Part shown: in pieces, positions 34,622 to 47,240 of the stretch
Position numbering within the stretch: the stretch's first letter is position 1
Layout: every line of letters starts with the position of its first letter
Source: Dryomyza anilis
Taxonomy: Eukaryota; Arthropoda; Insecta; Diptera; Dryomyzidae
Length of the DNA stretch: 64,000 nt
Assembly (NCBI GenBank): GCA_951804985.1
Contig: OX638133.1
Location: forward strand, 72,360,367-72,424,366
Reading direction: 5' to 3'
Position numbers and translations under genes: made by a program
The notes under the pieces: generated by a model
Databases searched by the model: none
The model's input: the letters and a program-made list of their open reading frames with translations, nothing else
What the model was told of the DNA's origin: nothing

Positions 34622-35062
34622 TGCGCATGCGACCCGATGTAAATGTGGGCGAGAGTTTCTGACGCATTTGTCGCCACTTGGGTCCATCCAGTGAGAACAG
34701 ATTACCCGTCAGTGAGTCATTCTTCTCATTGTAGTAGATGCCACGGTCCGAGAATCTATTGAAATCACGCAACAGCACCGCTTTGATCAAATCCAAATCG
34801 AGCAGCATGACCGACGGTATATAGAAAAAATGCATGCCAATAAATGGACCAACATTTTTATATTTCTTATATAGTCCAACAAACATATCCTTAATGTGAA
34901 GTTTTTCCTTGGCTACGTCCATGTAGCCAAGAGTCCAGGACCAGAGTCCAGAATACGAGTCCAGAATACGACCATGTTGTTTTCGTATATGCGACACGAC
35001 AAGCGTAACGTTTTTATTTGGAACTTCAATTGTAAACTGAGCTTGAAAATAATTTTGTTATT
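34622..35062 (-). pseudogene. Truncated cytochrome P450, relative of gene 2
   Basis: 34921-34622 encodes about 100 residues ('DVAKEKLHIKDM' to 'LSPTFTSGRMR') very like gene 2, still open in frame. Upstream, 35062-34930 matches gene 2's 5' leader and first codons ('tttatttggaac', 'gttgttttcgtatatgcgac'). The membrane anchor is deleted between the two parts, with a small duplication ('gagtccagaatac' twice) at the junction. Downstream everything after the C-helix region, including the haem loop, is gone, replaced by the repeat ending near 34621. No function is possible as a P450. Confidence 0.9.
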
Positions 35063-35064
35063 CA

Positions 35065-35200
35065 GCCAAATTCTATATAAATACTGCCACAAATATTTGA
35101 GAGACATTTTTGAGAGAAAAAGCTTTGCTTGTAAATTCAATACAAAGCTTTTTCATCCCATAAATGTTCGCAAATATTTATGAAAGTATAGAATTGCGCT
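35065..35200. repeat. Imperfect palindromic element
   Basis: 'attctatataaatactgcca..caaatatttg..gaaaaagctttg' pairs with 'caaagctttttc..gcaaatattt..tatagaat'. It is a hairpin-type small element just upstream of the P450 pseudogene. Confidence 0.6.
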
Positions 35201-35329
35201 GGTTGTGTTTCAGTGCTACCACCTTCAAATTTGATTTATTCACAATTTTTTTTTTTTAAATACACAATTTGATTAAAAATTACATACATTTTTATTAATA
35301 AAAATCTGTACACATTTTATATACATCCT

Positions 35330-38300
35330 ATTAATATAATAAATCTGTTTTTTCGTTTGTTCGTTTGTACGTTTGTACGTTTGTACGTTTGTACGTTTGT
35401 CCGTTTGTACGTTTGTACGTTTGTTCCGCTTCTCCGTCTAAACGGCTGATCCGATTTCCTTGAAATTTTTACCACAGATGCGGTATGGTCTGGAAGGAAT
35501 GATAGGCTATATATGGGCGGGATTGGACAAAGAGGCGTGGCACCTCCTATACAACCTAAACTTTCAATACGATATAACTCGGCACTTTCATCAGCTACGA
35601 ACATGAAACAAAAAACTCAAATACACAAAAAAAATTAAAAACAAAAAACCAAAAGCACAAAACAAAACAAAAGCAAAAATATAAAAACGAAAGCAATCAC
35701 GTTTGTTCCGCTTCTCCGTCTAAACGGCTGATCCGATTGTCTTGAAATTTTTACCACAGATGCGGTATGGTCTGGAGGAATGATAGGCTATATATGGGCG
35801 GGATTGGGCAAAGAGGCGTGGCACCTCCCATGCAACCTAAACACGATATAACTCGGCACTTTCACCACCAACGAACATGAAACAAAAAACTCAAACACAA
35901 AAAAAAAAAAATTAAAAACAAAAAAGCAAAAGCACATCACAAAACAAAAGCAAAAATACAAAAACAAAACCAATCACATAAAACCACAATCCAAACTAAA
36001 TAAAAAACAAAAAAAGGAAAGAAAAAGAAAAACAAACTCACCACACTAAAACTAACCAAACTAAAACTCACCACACTAAAATTCACCCTTAAATTAGCCA
36101 CACTAAAACCCACCACACTATAATTCACCATACTAAAACTCACCACATTAAAATTCACCACACTAAAACTCACCACACAAAAACTCACCACATAAAAACT
36201 CACCACACTAAAACTCACCACACTAAAACTCACCACACAAAAACTCACCACACTAAAACTCACCACACTTAAACTCTTACTTACTTACTTAAATGGCCCT
36301 TACAACCGTGGGTCGGTTTTGGCCGCTGAGATGAAGCCGCGCCAGTCGGATCTGCTTTGCGCGCGCTGACGCCAGTTAGAAATACCAAGCGTTGCCAGGT
36401 TGTCCTCAACTTGGTCTTTCCAACGCAGATTTGGACGCCCTCTTCTACGCTGTCCACCTTCGAGTTTCGATTCAAGCACCTTCTTGGCTGGAGTGTTTTC
36501 ATCCATTCGTTCGACATGACCTAGCCAGCGAAGCCGCTGGATCTTGATGCGCTTGACTATGTCAATGTCGTCGAATATCTCATACAGCTCGTGGTTCATC
36601 CTGATTCGATACTCGTTAGCAAAGCAGATAGGGCCAAAGATTTTACGGAGAATCTTTCTCTCGAACGCTCCCAGTACTCTCTCATCGGTGGTGGCCAGCG
36701 TCCATGTTTCTGCACCATAAAGTAGGACGGGCATGATGAGTGACTTGTAGAGCGTTATTTTTGTCCGGCGAGAGAGGGCTCTGCTTCTCAATTGCCTACT
36801 GAGCCCAAAGTAGCACCTGTTGGCAAGAGTTATTCTCCGTTTGATCTCCAGGCTGACGTCGTTGTTGCTGTTTACGCTGGATCCCAGATAGACGAAGTCC
36901 TTCGCAATGTCGAACTTGTGGGTGTCAAAATCAGCTTTTTGTCGCACGGACTCTTTTTTGCTTGTTGACACAAGGAACTTCGTCTTGTCCTCGTTCACCG
37001 CTAGACCCATTCGACGCGACTCTTTCTCCAATCTGGAGAATGCTGCGCTGACTGCTCGTGTGCTCCTGCCAATGATATCAATATCGTCGGCATATGCGAG
37101 CAGCATGACACTTTTGTTGAGGATAGTGCCGCTTTGACGGAGTTCGGCAGCTCGAACTATTTTCTCCATCAATAAGTTAAAAAAGTCGCACGATAGGGAG
37201 TCACCCTGTCTGAAACCTCGTTCGGTATGAAATGGCTCGGAGAGGTCTTTTCCTATTCTCACTGAGCAACGTGTGTTGCTCAGGGTCATCCTGCAAAGCC
37301 TTATAAGTTTCGCAGGTATACCGAACTCAGACATTGCGGCGTATAATCGTTCCCTTATCGGAGTGTCGAAGGCGGCTTTATAGTCGACTAATAGGTGGTA
37401 GGTGTCGATCTGTTTTTCTAGGGTCTTTTCCTGGATTAGGCGCAATGTGAAAATCTGGTCTATGGTGGACTTTCCAGGTCTGAAGCCGCACTGATAAGGT
37501 CCAATCAGTCTGTTGACAATGGGCTTCAGTCTTTCACATAATACGCTCGATAGAACCTTGTATGCGATATTGAGTAGGCTGATCCCACGGTAGTTGGCGC
37601 AGATAGTGGGATCCCCTTTCTTAAGGATTGGGCAGAGTACACTGAGGTTCCAGTCACTTGGCATGCTTTCATCCGACCATATTCTGCTTACGAGCTCGTG
37701 CATGCTCTCTATTAGCTCTTCGCCTCCGGTCTTAAACAATTCAGCAGGCAGGCCATCAGCACCTGCGGCTTTGTTGTTTTTCAGCCGAGCAATGGCTGTT
37801 CTGACCTCGTCATGGTCGGGTGGTGGAATCTCAACGTCGTCATCAAGTACTGGGGTTGCCCGGGTTTGCTTCTCTATCGGTGGAATTGAGGTCATCATCA
37901 CCGGTCAGCAGTTTAGAGAAGTGATCCCTCCATATTTTCAGTGTGCTCTGGATATCTGTCACTAGATTTCCGTTCTCATCTTTACAGGAAGAGGCTCCGG
38001 ATTTCGAACCTCCGGCTAGGCGTCTTATTTTCTCGAAGAATTTTCGAGCCTCATTCCTGTCCCCATGCATCTCAATCTCCTCACACTCACGTCTTTCTGC
38101 CTCGCTTTTTTTACGCCTGAAAAGACGTCTCTCTTCCCTCCTCTTCTCTTTGTATCGCTCCTTCGCAGCTCGCGTAGCTACTGACTGCAGGGTGGATTTG
38201 TACGCAGCGTCTTTCTCTGCAGTGGCCGCGCGACACTCTTGGTCATACCACTGATTCCTCAGGGGGCGTTGGAATCCAAGCACCTCTTCGGCAGCCGTAC

Positions 38301-40136
38301 GCATAGAGCAGGAGATATGATTCCACTGCGCGCTTATATCATCGAGAGGAGGAGTGCTTTGTCTAAGCAGGTGTGAGAGTCGAGTGGAAAAGGCTTGCGT
38401 TGTCTGTTGTGATTGCAGCTTTCCGACGTCTAGCTTTCTCTGCGTTTGGTTCCGTACGTTCTTCGCAGCGCTTAAGCATGTGCGGACCTTGGCTGCTACA
38501 AGGTAATGATCCGAGTCCATATTGGCACCTCGGATAGTGCGTACGTCCATCACGCTTGAAGCGTGCCTTCCGTCAATCACAACGTGATCAATTTGATTTC
38601 GAGTTTTTTGATCGGGCGACAACCATGTGGCCTTGTGGATATCGAAATGTTCGAATCTAGTGCTACTAACTACCATGTTTCGTGCTGCGGCGAAGTCGAT
38701 TAGCCTCGTTCCGTTATCGGAAGTGTTGGCATGGAGGCTAAATTTTCCGATTGTGGGACAATAGATGGCTTCTCTGCCCACCTTGGCGTTAAAATCGCCT
38801 AGCACGATTTTGATATCGTGGCGGGGGCAGCGCTCGTATGCGTTGTCTAGGCGCTCGTAGAAGCGCTCTTTTGTCTCGTCATCTTTCTCGTTCGTCGGAG
38901 CGTGTGTACAAATTAGGCTGATATGGAAATATTTAGCCTTGATGCGGATTGTTGCCAGCCTTTCGTCCACGGGCGTGAACCTAGAGACAAGGTGGCGGAG
39001 TCTCTTGCCGACCACAAATCCACATCCAAATTCGTGTCTCTCCGCATGGCAGCTGTAGTAGATATCACAGGACGCTTGTTTCGAACAGCCCTGTCCCGTC
39101 CATCGCATCTCCTGGATAGCGGTGATGTCAGCCTTATATTTTTTCACTAAAACTCACCACACTAAATTTCTCCACACTAAAACTCACCACACTAAAATTT
39201 CTCCACATTAAAACTCATCACACTAAAACTCACCACACTAAAACTCACTATACCCAAAAGTCGCCACACTAAAACTCACCACACTTAAACTCACCATACC
39301 AAAACTCACCACACTAAAACTTACCACACTAAAACTCACCACACTAAAACTCAACACACTAAAACTCACCACACAAAAATTCAACACACTAAAATTGACC
39401 ACACTAAAACTCACCGCACTAAAATTCACCACACTAAAACCCACCACACTATAATTAACCACACTAAAACTCACCACCCTAAAATTCACTACACTAAAAC
39501 TCACCACAATAAAATTCATCACATTAAAATTCATCACACTAAAACTCACCACAATAAAATTCACCACACTAAAACTCGCTACACTTAAACACGCCACACT
39601 AAAACACGCCACATTAAAATTCACCACACTTAAAAACACCACACTTAAACTCACCACACTCAAATTCACCACACCAAAACTAACCACAATTAAACTCACC
39701 ACTCCAAAATTCACCACATCTAAACTCACCACACCGAAACTTACTACATTAAAACCCACCACACTAAAACTTCTACTGGGAAAAACTCTACGGGGAAGAA
39801 TTCTACGAGAAAGAATTCTTCCGGGAACAATTCTACCGGGATGAATTCTACGTTGAGAATTCTGCGGGAAAGCGTTCTATGTGGATTTTACGGGGAAGAT
39901 TTCTACTGGGAATAATTCTGCGGAGAAGCGCAGTCTGAGAAAAAATTGTCTTTGAGAAAAGTTGTTTTGGCGGAGAATTATTTGGTTACCACATTTATAA
40001 AACGAATAAAAAAATTTCAACAGCTAAGCACGGGCCCCTCATATAAATAATAAAATGTTTTTTATATTAATAAAATCGCTCCATATCTTTGAATTCAGAA
40101 AATCTTGGCACGTGTCGTGCACGGGTCCAGCTAGTT
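35330..40136 (-). mobile_element. Minisatellite-bearing repeat (alpha-2), split by a retrotransposon
   Basis: On the minus strand it begins at 40136 with 'ctagctggacccgtgcacg', as alpha-1 does, then 'ctccgccaaaacaactttt', the gaattc repeats (39770-39900), and the 15-bp array in two parts, 39148-39770 and 36040-36270. Between these a 2.9-kb retrotransposon is inserted. The tail ('gggaggtgccacgcc', 'aatcccgcccatatatagcc', 'cggatcagccgtttagacgg') occurs twice in direct order (about 35600-35420 and 35880-35700) and finishes in a GTACGTTT microsatellite (35356-35420). Confidence 0.85.
36277..39144 (-). mobile_element. Non-LTR retrotransposon copy 2, 5' truncated, nearly intact reverse transcriptase
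   Basis: Same family as 1400-3640. It is cut off within the endonuclease at 'EKYKADITAIQEM', the usual 5' truncation. The first frame (39147-37843) holds endonuclease motifs 'GDFNAKV' and 'SDHYLV'; the second (37901-36300) holds a complete reverse transcriptase with 'NNKAAGADGLPAELF', 'YRGISLLN', 'YADDIDII' and the C-terminal 'GRPNLRW'. One frameshift between 37843 and 37901 separates them. The 3' end carries AAGT repeats. The target is the minisatellite, so any duplication (agtttaagtg/agttttagtg) cannot be told from the array's own repeats. Confidence 0.93.
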
Positions 40137-40139
40137 TTT

Positions 40140-43100
40140 AATAAATATAACACGTAATATAAAAAGATATCTTCATTTCTATTCTAAGAATGTAAATCTT
40201 TCCAAATACAGCCTAAAGATTCAAGCATTTTCATCGTAGTCTTCGACGAATTCTTTTTACTGATCCAGAACTTATTCTACACAGGCACAGTTACAGTGGG
40301 CGATTAATACCTATCTGGAAAAATTCTTGAATCTCTAAACTTTTCTCGACGAATGTAGCTCATAATATCTGTTTAATATAAATAGTTAATGTTCAAAACA
40401 ATGATGTACGTTTGTAGTATAATACAGTACCAACTATTTTATTCAATTATAAATTTCGCAAAACCGAAATTCCACAAAAAATACACAAGAAGATGCTTTG
40501 TTTTTATGGAGTTACCCAAAAAGTGGCAATACTGTTGTGTTTACGAGGTCAAACAAAAAATGCTTTATATGACACATCATGTTAATTGAAAGTATTTGTT
40601 TTGAGCACTGATGAAAAATAGTAATAAAATTAAATAAAAAAGTTAAAAATTTAAATATTTTTCGGTACTTTTTTCACCCGTAATCTTTTTTTATTTATAT
40701 TAAATACTTTTGATTTATAATTGAAGTTAATAATTTGTTCGTTGGTAATAACATTTAAATACATTTTATATAATTTTATTACGTACACCGAAAAAAATAC
40801 TGTAGTAAATAATACTCCATATATGTCTTTGTTTTGAAAAAATGCAGTTCTACTACATTATGATCGTTTGTAAATACATTTGTAAAAAATTTACCAACAC
40901 GTTGCACAGTTTGATATTTTTTATATCTAGGGGGACAAAATGCAAAAAAAAGTATTTTCAATTGATTTCTTTTTCCACACATTTAGTATACAAATGTCCC
41001 ATTAAGCCGAAAATGAACATTCAATAAAATTAAAAAAATATGGTTTCTACAAAAACTTCAAACAAACTAGATAATTTTTCCAAACGTAAATTTATTTGAA
41101 TAAGCAAGTATTCGTGTCTAAAGATCACATGCTCAATGCTTTACAAATTGTAGGGTTTTTAATTTTATTTTAATGCAAACATTTTAAACCATTAAATAAG
41201 TTTAATTTGTTGTATAAGCATTTTTATGTAAATGATTTAGTTTCGGTTAAAATCATAATTTAATATATGAGTATTTTTAAATTGTAATGTTTGAAATTCA
41301 AAGAGGTATTAGTAGTTGTTCCTCATTGTTCTCATTTCAGATCACATTTGGTATAAAGGTTGGTAAACAACTAAAATTGACTGCGCATATGTGCGCACTT
41401 GCGAAATTTCGCGATTTTAGAAAATCAAATTCTGTTTGATATGGAACATTATTTCTCATGTGTACCTAGAAATATATCTCCAATTTTATTCAAAGTTTGC
41501 AAAAGTGTCTGATGGTGTCCTACTGATTATATTTTTTGTTGTTTTGTCTATTATTTTTAGCGGGGAGGGACATACATTTTTGTATGGTTAGCATTTTTAT
41601 CTTCCACCGTTCCGGTAGAAGGAATAATGAAATTCTGTTGATGCGAATTTTACGAATTTCAAAAAATGATGTATTTGTTACTTTCAAAAATGCAGTAAAA
41701 AATAAAAACTATATTTTCGTGGAATACATATCTTTTATTTAACACGATTTGCATTAAATTATAATGCAACAATTCTGTGGAAAGAAATATTTTGGAATTC
41801 ATATTGTTGATTCAAGAGGTCTTTTTTTAATCATATCTCAGGAACCCTGAAAAGTATTTTGAAAATTGATACAACACTTGATATGTGAGCTTTTAAGAAA
41901 TATTAAGTTGGCTTTGCATCTAAAGCCTACTGATCAAGAGTATTCCTAAAAACACGTTTTTTGCATTTTTGTCGAATATCCTTGAAAAAGGATATTTAAA
42001 TATTCATGAAAAAACGACATGTAATGCCTAAATTCTTAAGAATATATCATTTTTTTTATATCAGTGGTAGGCAAATTTTGGAACAAAGTAATAAATTTAA
42101 ATAGTTTTCGACAGTTATTTGCACATATTTTCACTGTATTTCTTAAAAAAAGTATCCACATAATAAAAGTGAAATAAATATGCAAACTCTATCTTCAGTT
42201 CTAACGGCTTAAAGAAATTACAAGCATTTTATTGTTGGTTTTACGTGTACCATATATGAATGATATGCACTAATATCGCGCTCGAAGAAACGTGGTATGC
42301 TGTCCGTGTTTGTGTGTAACTCCACATTTTTACAGTATGTCCGTTGTACGTGCGCATAAACTTCAAATAAATAATTAAAATAATACAGAAAACAAATTCA
42401 TGTTACAGTTACTGTCGGCAATATAAAAATTTATAATACATTTTGTATTTAAATCAAGTCAAATAAATACAAATGTATTTCAGAACTAACAAAAAGGTAT
42501 TGTAAATTATACGATCAGAAAACAAAAGATGTTTTTATGTCAAGAATACGACACAATTTGTGAAATTTAGAAAATATTAATAATTTTGCAGCAAAACCAT
42601 TAATATCTATGGAATATATGTATTTTTACAGGCAGGTCAGCTATTACATGAATAGTTGCAGTGAACATTGTATGACATTTTTCGTTGTGTGTGTAGGAAA
42701 CATCTCTTAAAGGTGTGTGCGAATTCGACTATATTTCTGACTAAACTAAATTAAACAAATTGGTACCTTTTTGAACTTGCCCATTGATAAATACTGATTT
42801 TATTGGAAGAATATAAAAAACGAATAATAAATATTAATTTGTTAAATGAATGTGAAAAATATTTTTTTTTTATATTCTTTAACAAATGGATACATATTTC
42901 ATATATGCTAAATTTGAATGCAAATCATCGCGATAAAACTTTAAATTATTTTTAAATACTATATCTGACTTATCATTTGTAATGTCCAATCGATTTCGGG
43001 AATCATTAGACTGTAATAGTGTTGACTTTTTAATCAATTTCGATTAATAAATCGATCTAATTTAATGGTTTCATAAAAAAAGTGTCAATGGCTAAAAATG

Positions 43101-43200
43101 TAAATCTACGAAGCCTTTCGTAGCAAGGGGCACCAAAGATGTACAAGAAGGATAATCGCCCTTAAAGAGGGACGTCGTGCAACCCTACATATGTACATAT
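40140..43200. other. AT-rich intergenic DNA, no gene seen
   Basis: Contains a worn relative of the CACTGAG MITE at 40618-40797 and scraps near 42080-42140. 42590-42720 repeats words also seen near 5700-5830 ('gcagcaaaactattaatat'). The short open frames look like chance. Confidence 0.45.
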
Positions 43201-43211
43201 CGTCGACGATA

Positions 43212-43432
43212 CTGCAAAACCGCCTAACTGCATGTGAAAATTACACCTAATTTTTTGTTATAATCCGGGTTTAAATGATATGTTGATCGGATAAATTAGA
43301 TAAATGCTATTATAAGTCATAACATACTTAATTTTGTATGAAGTAAGTGCAGAATTGAGACTCAAAATTGTTTCTACTATAAAATTAATTTTGTAAGAGG
43401 TATTCGAAAATGTAGATAGGCGGTTTTACACA
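43212..43432. mobile_element. Small MITE with GCAAAACCGCCTA ends
   Basis: 'gcaaaaccgcctaactgcat' at about 43213 and 'gataggcggttttacac' at 43415-43431 are inverted. The inside is AT-rich and non-coding. It sits just beyond the 3' end of P450 gene 3. Confidence 0.65.
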
Positions 43433-43504
43433 ATCACCAACGATGTATGTGAGAGACTAGTTTGGTATACAAATAAACTGTAGATTTTCTTTTAAAGAAT
43501 TACA

Positions 43505-43510
43505 TTTATT
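43505..43510 (-). terminator. Polyadenylation signal of P450 gene 3
   Basis: AATAAA on the minus strand, about 65 bases after the stop codon. Confidence 0.6.
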
Positions 43511-43574
43511 AAAGTATTATCAGCTGAATAGGTATAAAAAAATTAAATGGAAACGTCAACAACTTTTGGATCCT

Positions 43575-46500
43575 CTACAACTTTTCCACCTTCAGATATA
43601 TGCCATTCTCTGGAGATAAAGAAAAAGACTTTACGCTCATGGTCAAAGGTATTTGTGTCTCAGGACAAACGCTAAAGCGATAATGTTGCAATAAGTTAAT
43701 CAAGCCGATAGACATTTGCATTTGGGCAAAACGCATGCCAATGCAGTTGCGTGGTCCATCGCCGAACGGTAAATAGCAGGCAGAGGGACGTTTTTCGATT
43801 TCTTCGGGCGTAAAACGTTCTGGTATAAATTTCTCTGGTTCCGGATAGTATTGCGGATCTAAATGTATAGCCCAAACTGGTATAATGACGGTGCAATCCT
43901 TTTCAATGTAATACTGCGGATCGGAGGTCTGTACTACGTCTAGAGATCGACGTACTAGTTGACCGGCCACCGGATACATACGTAATGTTTCTATAAAAGG
44001 AATTTATTATTTCAATTTTGTAAAAATAATAATGCTAATAATACTAACAATAATAATAAGAATTATAATACAAATTGTTTGGAAAACGAGGGGAAAGTTA
44101 AGTCACATTCTACTTCTAAATAAATTTGTTATAGTTTGTATATAGTTTGGTTTCCCATAGTTTTTGAACAATTTAGAGTGTGTATAAGCTAATATTTAAA
44201 GCGCCAACAGAGGATTGTGTAGGTTTTTTATACCTTACACTAAGAGTGAAAGGGTATATTCAGTTTGGTACGCCGTTTGTAACACCCAGAAGGAAGCATC
44301 TCCGGTATGGAAAAGTATATATATTCTTGATCAGCATGGCCTCCTGAGTCGATTTAGTGATCTGTCTGTCTGTCCGCCCGTCTGTCTGTCCGTCCGTCTG
44401 TCTGTTGAAATCCCTACTACTTTTAAAATTGAAGAGCTAGATAAATGAAACTTATAACTTAGATTACTAATATACCTACGCTGTATGTGCGAAAATTGGC
44501 GAGATCGGTCCATTGTGACCTATGATCCGACCACTTATGTTCAAATACCTCATATAAAATGTACATATAAAGATCAATTTTTATGTATACGTGCTTAGGT
44601 AAACTTTTTTGGTCAAATATATATTGATATCATGCTCAAATACATGATAATAATGTTTTCCGGCGAAAAGACTTGTGGTTCACAAAAAAAAAATCGAAAT
44701 TCGGTACACCTACCCATTTGTAAATATGGGTACCAAATGAATGGAAATTCTTCAGCGATTGAATGTTTGTAGTTATTTTCAGGATTCGTATACCCTGGTG
44801 ACCTATATATCACTTTGAATGGTAACCACACATATGTGTAGGGTATTTATAGTCGGCTTAGACCGACTATAATTTTGATAATCCTAACTATCATAAATAC
44901 ACCTACTTTAAAATTTCCCATGTGATCTAACCTTCCCAACTGGTTTTATATCCGTGCATGCTCGATGTATTTGGTTAACTAAAATTGTGTTTATTGGTCG
45001 GTGTCATCATTTACGAAACTAAGATCCGTTTCAAAATAATAAATATTGTCTAAATACTAATTTTTACAAAATTTCATCCACTTAATTTAAGTAGTACTCG
45101 ATTTACTTCCGTATACACATTTCGTTGATATGGAAGGTGGGCGTGGCAGTGATACAAGCATGATTATTGTTTATCCATGAATTTTTTGGTCAATATATAT
45201 CACTGTACAAAATTTTGAGACTTTTGTCCACTTAGAACTGGATTTCGTTCCACAGTGTACTGTACGAAAAATTAGTTAAAAAAAAACTTTCACAGATATA
45301 AATTGAGAAATTTCCAAGGACATAAATTTGTACTAAAAATAACACTAGATTCTATGTTTTATATCTGATTTCAAAACGTCAAACCACTTCAAACCACCAA
45401 TTGTACTAAAAATAGCATGCACATTAATCATTCTATGTTTTATATCGGTTTTCAGAACCATCACACTACTTTCAAACTACCCTTAAGTTTCCAAGGACAT
45501 TTTAAAAATAATTTCATAAACTAAAAATTTAGTACCGCCTTCATAAAAATGTTTGGGTTAAAAAATTAGATAATATATTAAGCTTTCAAAACTTTATCAA
45601 AATAGATTTTTTAAACACCAATAGATAGCGCCATAAGATAGGTTGTTTTCTTAGAAAAAGATTGAAAAAATATTCAATAGATGGTGCGAAGTTTTGATTT
45701 AAAAAATCAACAGATGGTGTGAAAAAACATAGTTAATATACACACCATTCGAAATAGTTTCATCACTGTAGCTTCCGTTTTTACCAATCTTTATCAATTT
45801 AGGCCCGGTTGCATAAAACTGTAACTAAAACTTTAACTATGAGTTAAAGTTAATCGACGGAAATCGATTAGTTAAAGTGACAGTTTCAATGTTAAAATAA
45901 AAAGAAAAAATAAAATTTATTTGTCAGATTGTTTTTAACTGATAGTTAAAAGTTTTATGCAACTGGCCGTTAATCATTTTTGTTGTATTGGTGTATCACG
46001 CCCAATTTTAAAATTTTCATCTAAATGTTGATTATTAAATTTTCATACAATATTAGTCAAACCTCATACTAATGTTTCTAAAAATAACTTCAATTCATTT
46101 AAATGATGACAATTCCGTATTATTGTTAATATTGTAAAATCACTTTGCTCCACCTGATATCACCATATCCAAGTACTTCATGTCCTTCATGCAATCATAA
46201 CTAAGCACCTGCTGATGTTGCGCCAAAACATGCAAAATATCCTTCCTCACTTTATCCTGCGCCTCCGGATGACGGGCCAATTCGTACAGCACAAAACTCA
46301 TGGTGGTCGAAGAGGTCTCAAAACCGGCCAAAAAGAAAACGAACGCCTGTGCAGCCACCTCTTCGACACTGAGACCCAGTTCGTCGGTGCCATGATTTTT
46401 AAGCTCGATCAACATGTCCATAAAATCATGCCTCTTCACACTGTGTTGTTCCCGATATTCGATGGTCTCATGTACTATACGCATATAGAAATCGTGCACA

Positions 46501-47240
46501 TCCTGTGGTGTTGTACGCATGCGCAAACGTCGAGCCAATCTTGGATTGCTACGAATAAACGCATCGATTATCTTATTGTGGCGCGTCTCCAACATAAAAC
46601 GGCGTCCCATGCGCACAAATTCCGCCTCTTCTGTGCGTAAACTATTGCACTCCAAGCCGAAAGCACACGAACCAATAACATCGGCCGTGTAGCGTGCCAA
46701 AAGATTGGTGATCTCTAAATTCATGCCACGATCGTCGCCAGACTCGTTCAACTTTTCTGCGATCACACGCGAGAACTCTTCGCCTACGGCAGAAACTGTG
46801 CTAAACATATGCTTCATCTTGCCCGATGTAAAGGTCGGCGTCATTTTGTGACGCAGCTGACGCCATTTTTCGCCGTCGAGAAAGAAAAGATTTCCCGTCA
46901 GTGGATCGTCACGTTCATTATAATATACGCCACGATCGGGGAATTTTGAAAAGTCTTTGATGAGGACCGTCTTTATCAATTCCAAATCGAGCAGCACCAC
47001 ACAGTTGAGTGTAAAAAAGTAAAAACCCGCAAATAGAGCTCCGGTATGTTTGAAATTTTCGTAGGTCTCACGAAATATCATCGCGAGTTGTTTGGTTTTG
47101 CGCCACTCTGCCATATTTCCGCGCAAGAAGACGGCTGCTTCGTGCGGTATTTGACGACGGCGCCAGTAGTTCTGCTTGTAGTGTAGGTAACCCAGCAACA
47201 GAATTATCGCGGTTATAAATAAATAAAGAAACACTGCCAT
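43575..47240 (-). CDS. Cytochrome P450, CYP6-type, gene 3 (two exons, large intron)
   Basis: Predicted ER monooxygenase, 500 residues. Exon 1 is 47240-46154, exon 2 is 43990-43575, with the intron in phase 1 at the Glu of 'ETLR' (363-366), as in genes 2, 4 and 5. The donor is CAG|GTGGAG, weaker than GTAAGA in gene 4. The anchor starts 'MAVFLYLFITAIILLLGYL'; then 'WRQLRHK', I-helix 'AGFETS', 'PERF' and 'FGDGPRNCIG' with axial Cys445. The intron is 2163 bp against 232 bp in gene 4; it holds a DINE-like copy, a MITE and a block of duplicated DNA. The exon encoding residues about 125-220 is nearly identical to gene 4, suggesting gene conversion. No internal stop. Whether the long intron is spliced properly is untested. 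Confidence 0.93.
44229..44942 (-). mobile_element. DINE-1-like repeat, diverged copy D, in intron of P450 gene 3
   Basis: Starts 'tataccttacactaagagtg', has 'aagtatatatattcttgatcagc', a GTCTGTC tract and the inverted pair 'tagtcggcttagaccgacta' near the far end. Clearly the same design as copies A, C and E, but a different subfamily. Confidence 0.7.
45270..45770. repeat. Duplicated non-coding block, copy 1 (in intron of P450 gene 3)
   Basis: Shares a long series of words with 48709-49147 ('gtacgaaaaattagttaaaa', 'aattagataatatattaagc', 'caacagatggtgt') and more distantly with 53510-53760. The sequence 'catagttaatatacacacca' at 45731 is the unfilled counterpart of the hAT-like insertion at 49156. 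Confidence 0.75.
45802..45969. mobile_element. 168-bp MITE with GGCC..GTTGCATAAAAC ends
   Basis: Ends 'ggcccggttgcataaaac' and 'gttttatgcaactggccg' are inverted and continue with TTAACT words. TTA flanks both sides (45799-45801 and 45970-45972), as for PIF/Harbinger-type MITEs. In the intron of P450 gene 3. Confidence 0.8.

Noticed and set aside
35937..36266. Repetitive 'VVSFSVVSF' protein, also at 39238-39762
   Set aside because: It is a translation of the 15-bp minisatellite, whose length is a multiple of three.
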